Source: Methanobacterium sp. (lineage in GTDB: Archaea > Methanobacteriota > Methanobacteria > Methanobacteriales > Methanobacteriaceae). Taken from it: DNA of 11,495 nucleotides. The position numbers were made by a program, and so were the translations under genes. This document shows, one piece after another, positions 10,437 to 11,495 of the stretch. The notes under the pieces are model-generated. The model ran no database searches, had not been told where the DNA came from, and saw only the letters and a program-made list of their open reading frames with translations. The number at the start of each line of letters is the position of its first letter. Position 1 is the stretch's first letter. The stretch spans positions 1 through 11,495 of the forward strand of contig JAHKLP010000118.1 of the NCBI GenBank assembly GCA_020855015.1, written 5' to 3'.

Positions 10437-11257
10437 ATGGATAATGAACAAAGAAGGGAAATTATTGCCAAGTCTCCTATAACCTTTGAGGGTTTGAGAA
10501 AACTGAACATAGGTGCGGTGCACTGCACTTCGTCCAGGGATTTATCATGGTCGCCCTTGGTTTCTATTTGACATGGACCCAGGATATCTATACATTTTAT
10601 CTTAAATTTAATATAATATCGTTTAGACCTTTTGAAGCCCAGATTGTGCCAGATCCAACAGTTGCATTTACAGTTGGTTATCTTGGTGTGATTCTTTCCT
10701 CGTTCCTGTTGATTTCAGCAATAGCACATTTCACCATTGCCTTCCTTAAAACCAAAAATTACAATGATAACTTGAAACGGGGTATGAACCCTTACCGGTG
10801 GTATGAGTATTTCTTCTCTAGCTCCATTATGCTGGTAATCATCGCCACCTTTGTGGGTGTATGGGATCTTTGGTCTCTGGTAATGATCTTTGTTTTAAAT
10901 GCTGTGATGATTTTGTGTGGCCTTTTAATGGAAAAGATCAACTCTCTTACCAAAGAAACTGATTGGTCTGCATATCTGGTGGGATGTATATCTGGATTCG
11001 TTCCCTGGATAGTTTTAGCAGCCTACTTCGTTGCGGCACTGGGATCCACTGAGACAAATCCGCCAGACTTTGTTTACGCAATACTGCTCATCTACTTCAT
11101 TATGTTCAACACCTTCTCCATTAACATGGTATTGCAGTACAAAGGTATTGGAAAATGGAAGGACTACCTCTACGGTGAACGAGTTTACATAATACTAAGT
11201 CTAATTGCCAAAACTGCACTGGCCTGGCTGGCATTTGTAGGAGTCTTTGCCCCTTAA
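10437..11257 (+). CDS. Heliorhodopsin, interrupted by a one-base frameshift near the 5' end
   Basis: Heliorhodopsins are seven-helix retinal proteins with their N-terminus in the cytoplasm, with slow photocycles and no established universal function. The long frame (10547-11257, 236 residues) covers part of helix 1 through helix 7. It contains NPYRWYEYFFSSSIM (helix 3, with Glu87 at the position of the Schiff-base counterion Glu107 of HeR-48C12), GCISGFVPW, LQYKGIGKWKDYLYGE, and YIILSLIAKTALAW in helix 7, where Lys222 (codon 11210-11212) matches retinal-binding Lys241. The true start is ATG 10437. That frame reads FEGLRKLNIGAV, typical of the family N-terminus, then goes off register and stops at 10569. 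The continuation ALHFVQGFIMVALGF lies in the other frame from 10520. One missing base around 10517-10525 joins them into about 273 residues. Whether this is an error or a mutation is open. Confidence 0.93.
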
Positions 11258-11273
11258 AAACAGACAAAAAAAA

Positions 11274-11305
11274 GTAATCTGGCATTTAACAAAAAGCCAG
11301 ATTAC
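11274..11305. terminator. Perfect 10-bp inverted repeat after the heliorhodopsin gene
   Basis: GTAATCTGGC (11274-11283) and GCCAGATTAC (11296-11305) pair perfectly around a 12-nt loop, 16 bp after the stop codon. On the + strand the stem is followed by CTATTTTCTT, a weak T-rich stretch. On the minus strand it is followed by eight T (complement of the A run 11266-11273), which is the layout of a bacterial intrinsic terminator. It may end heliorhodopsin transcription or work in both directions. Confidence 0.55.
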
Positions 11306-11344
11306 GAATCCTATTTTCTTAAAATTTGTGATATAGGTTAATAG

Positions 11345-11495
11345 ATGAATATCATTCAATCTAAGAAGAAAATAATCCTTATTTTAGTTTTGTCGATTAT
11401 ACTAATGGTAGCAGCTGCTTTTACTTATTATGTTTCTGATTATTATCATGCTGATACTAATGCCATTGCTGCATTAAACTCGACTGAATCTTACA
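11345..11495 (+). CDS. Membrane-anchored protein, N-terminal fragment; possibly an alpha/beta hydrolase
   Basis: The first 50 codons of a gene that runs off the window. The ATG at 11345 follows AGGT (11335-11338). A basic stretch (QSKKKII) precedes a hydrophobic helix (about residues 10-27) without a lipobox, which looks like a signal anchor or an uncleaved signal. The following YYVSDYYHADTNAIAALNST resembles the segment just after the anchor in a family of methanogen and clostridial alpha/beta hydrolases. This is recollection of the family, because the catalytic part lies outside the window. The gene lies 87 bp after the heliorhodopsin stop codon, beyond the inverted repeat, so it is probably a separate transcription unit. 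Confidence 0.5.
   Translation, partial: MNIIQSKKKIILILVLSIILMVAAAFTYYVSDYYHADTNAIAALNSTESY

Noticed and set aside
10494..10525. Programmed -1 ribosomal frameshifting to express the heliorhodopsin
   Set aside because: The register would fit a -1 shift. The only A-rich slip site (AGA AAA at 10497-10502) would replace the conserved KLNIGAV residues, no classical heptamer lies at the homology junction, and I see no downstream pseudoknot.
10437..10571. A separate 44-codon small protein gene with a strong ribosome binding site
   Set aside because: Its first 27 residues match the heliorhodopsin N-terminus, and the rest is the heliorhodopsin sequence read out of register. It is the broken 5' end of that gene.

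Overview
The window comes from a methanogenic archaeon, most probably a mesophilic member of the Methanobacteriales (Methanobacterium or a close relative). The evidence is archaeal-type proteins throughout (FtsZ, SecE/Sec61-gamma, Spt5-type NusG, ribosomal proteins L11, L1, L10/P0 and L12/P1, archaeal AlaRS), archaeal TATA-type promoters with GAGGTGAT-like ribosome binding sites, and a protein of the methanogenesis marker 16 family. The order ftsZ-secE-nusG-rpl11-rpl1-rpl10-rpl12-alaS is, from memory, the order found in Methanothermobacter.

Positions 1-4140 hold the 3' half of ftsZ and then the translation/secretion cluster on the + strand. secE, nusG and rpl11 form a tight unit behind a TATA box that carries a dyad. 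rpl1 and rpl10 start a second unit behind a leader with tandem TATA repeats and a hairpin abutting the L1 ribosome binding site. rpl12 has its own leader with twin hairpins. The cluster ends at a strong GC-containing hairpin followed by a T tract. Positions 4141-8375 hold alaS and the gene for a DUF39 plus two [4Fe-4S] protein (methanogenesis marker 16).

Positions 8435-10201 hold three minus-strand accessory genes: a THEP1-type NTPase, a zinc-ribbon protein with an Asn/Gln/Tyr-rich middle and a C-terminal membrane anchor, and a SOUL-family haem-binding-like protein. Facing away from SOUL, on the + strand, is a heliorhodopsin, a retinal-binding seven-helix protein that is surprising in a strict anaerobe. 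The window ends in the first 50 codons of a membrane-anchored protein, perhaps an alpha/beta hydrolase.

The main discovery is the heliorhodopsin next to a SOUL protein. Both genes are interrupted by an apparent single-base indel near the 5' end. The heliorhodopsin needs one extra base around 10517-10525. SOUL needs one C fewer in the run at 10195-10199. Two such lesions within 330 bp could be sequencing errors or real inactivation, and reads are needed to decide. Once corrected, both proteins look complete, with the heliorhodopsin retinal lysine and counterion glutamate present.
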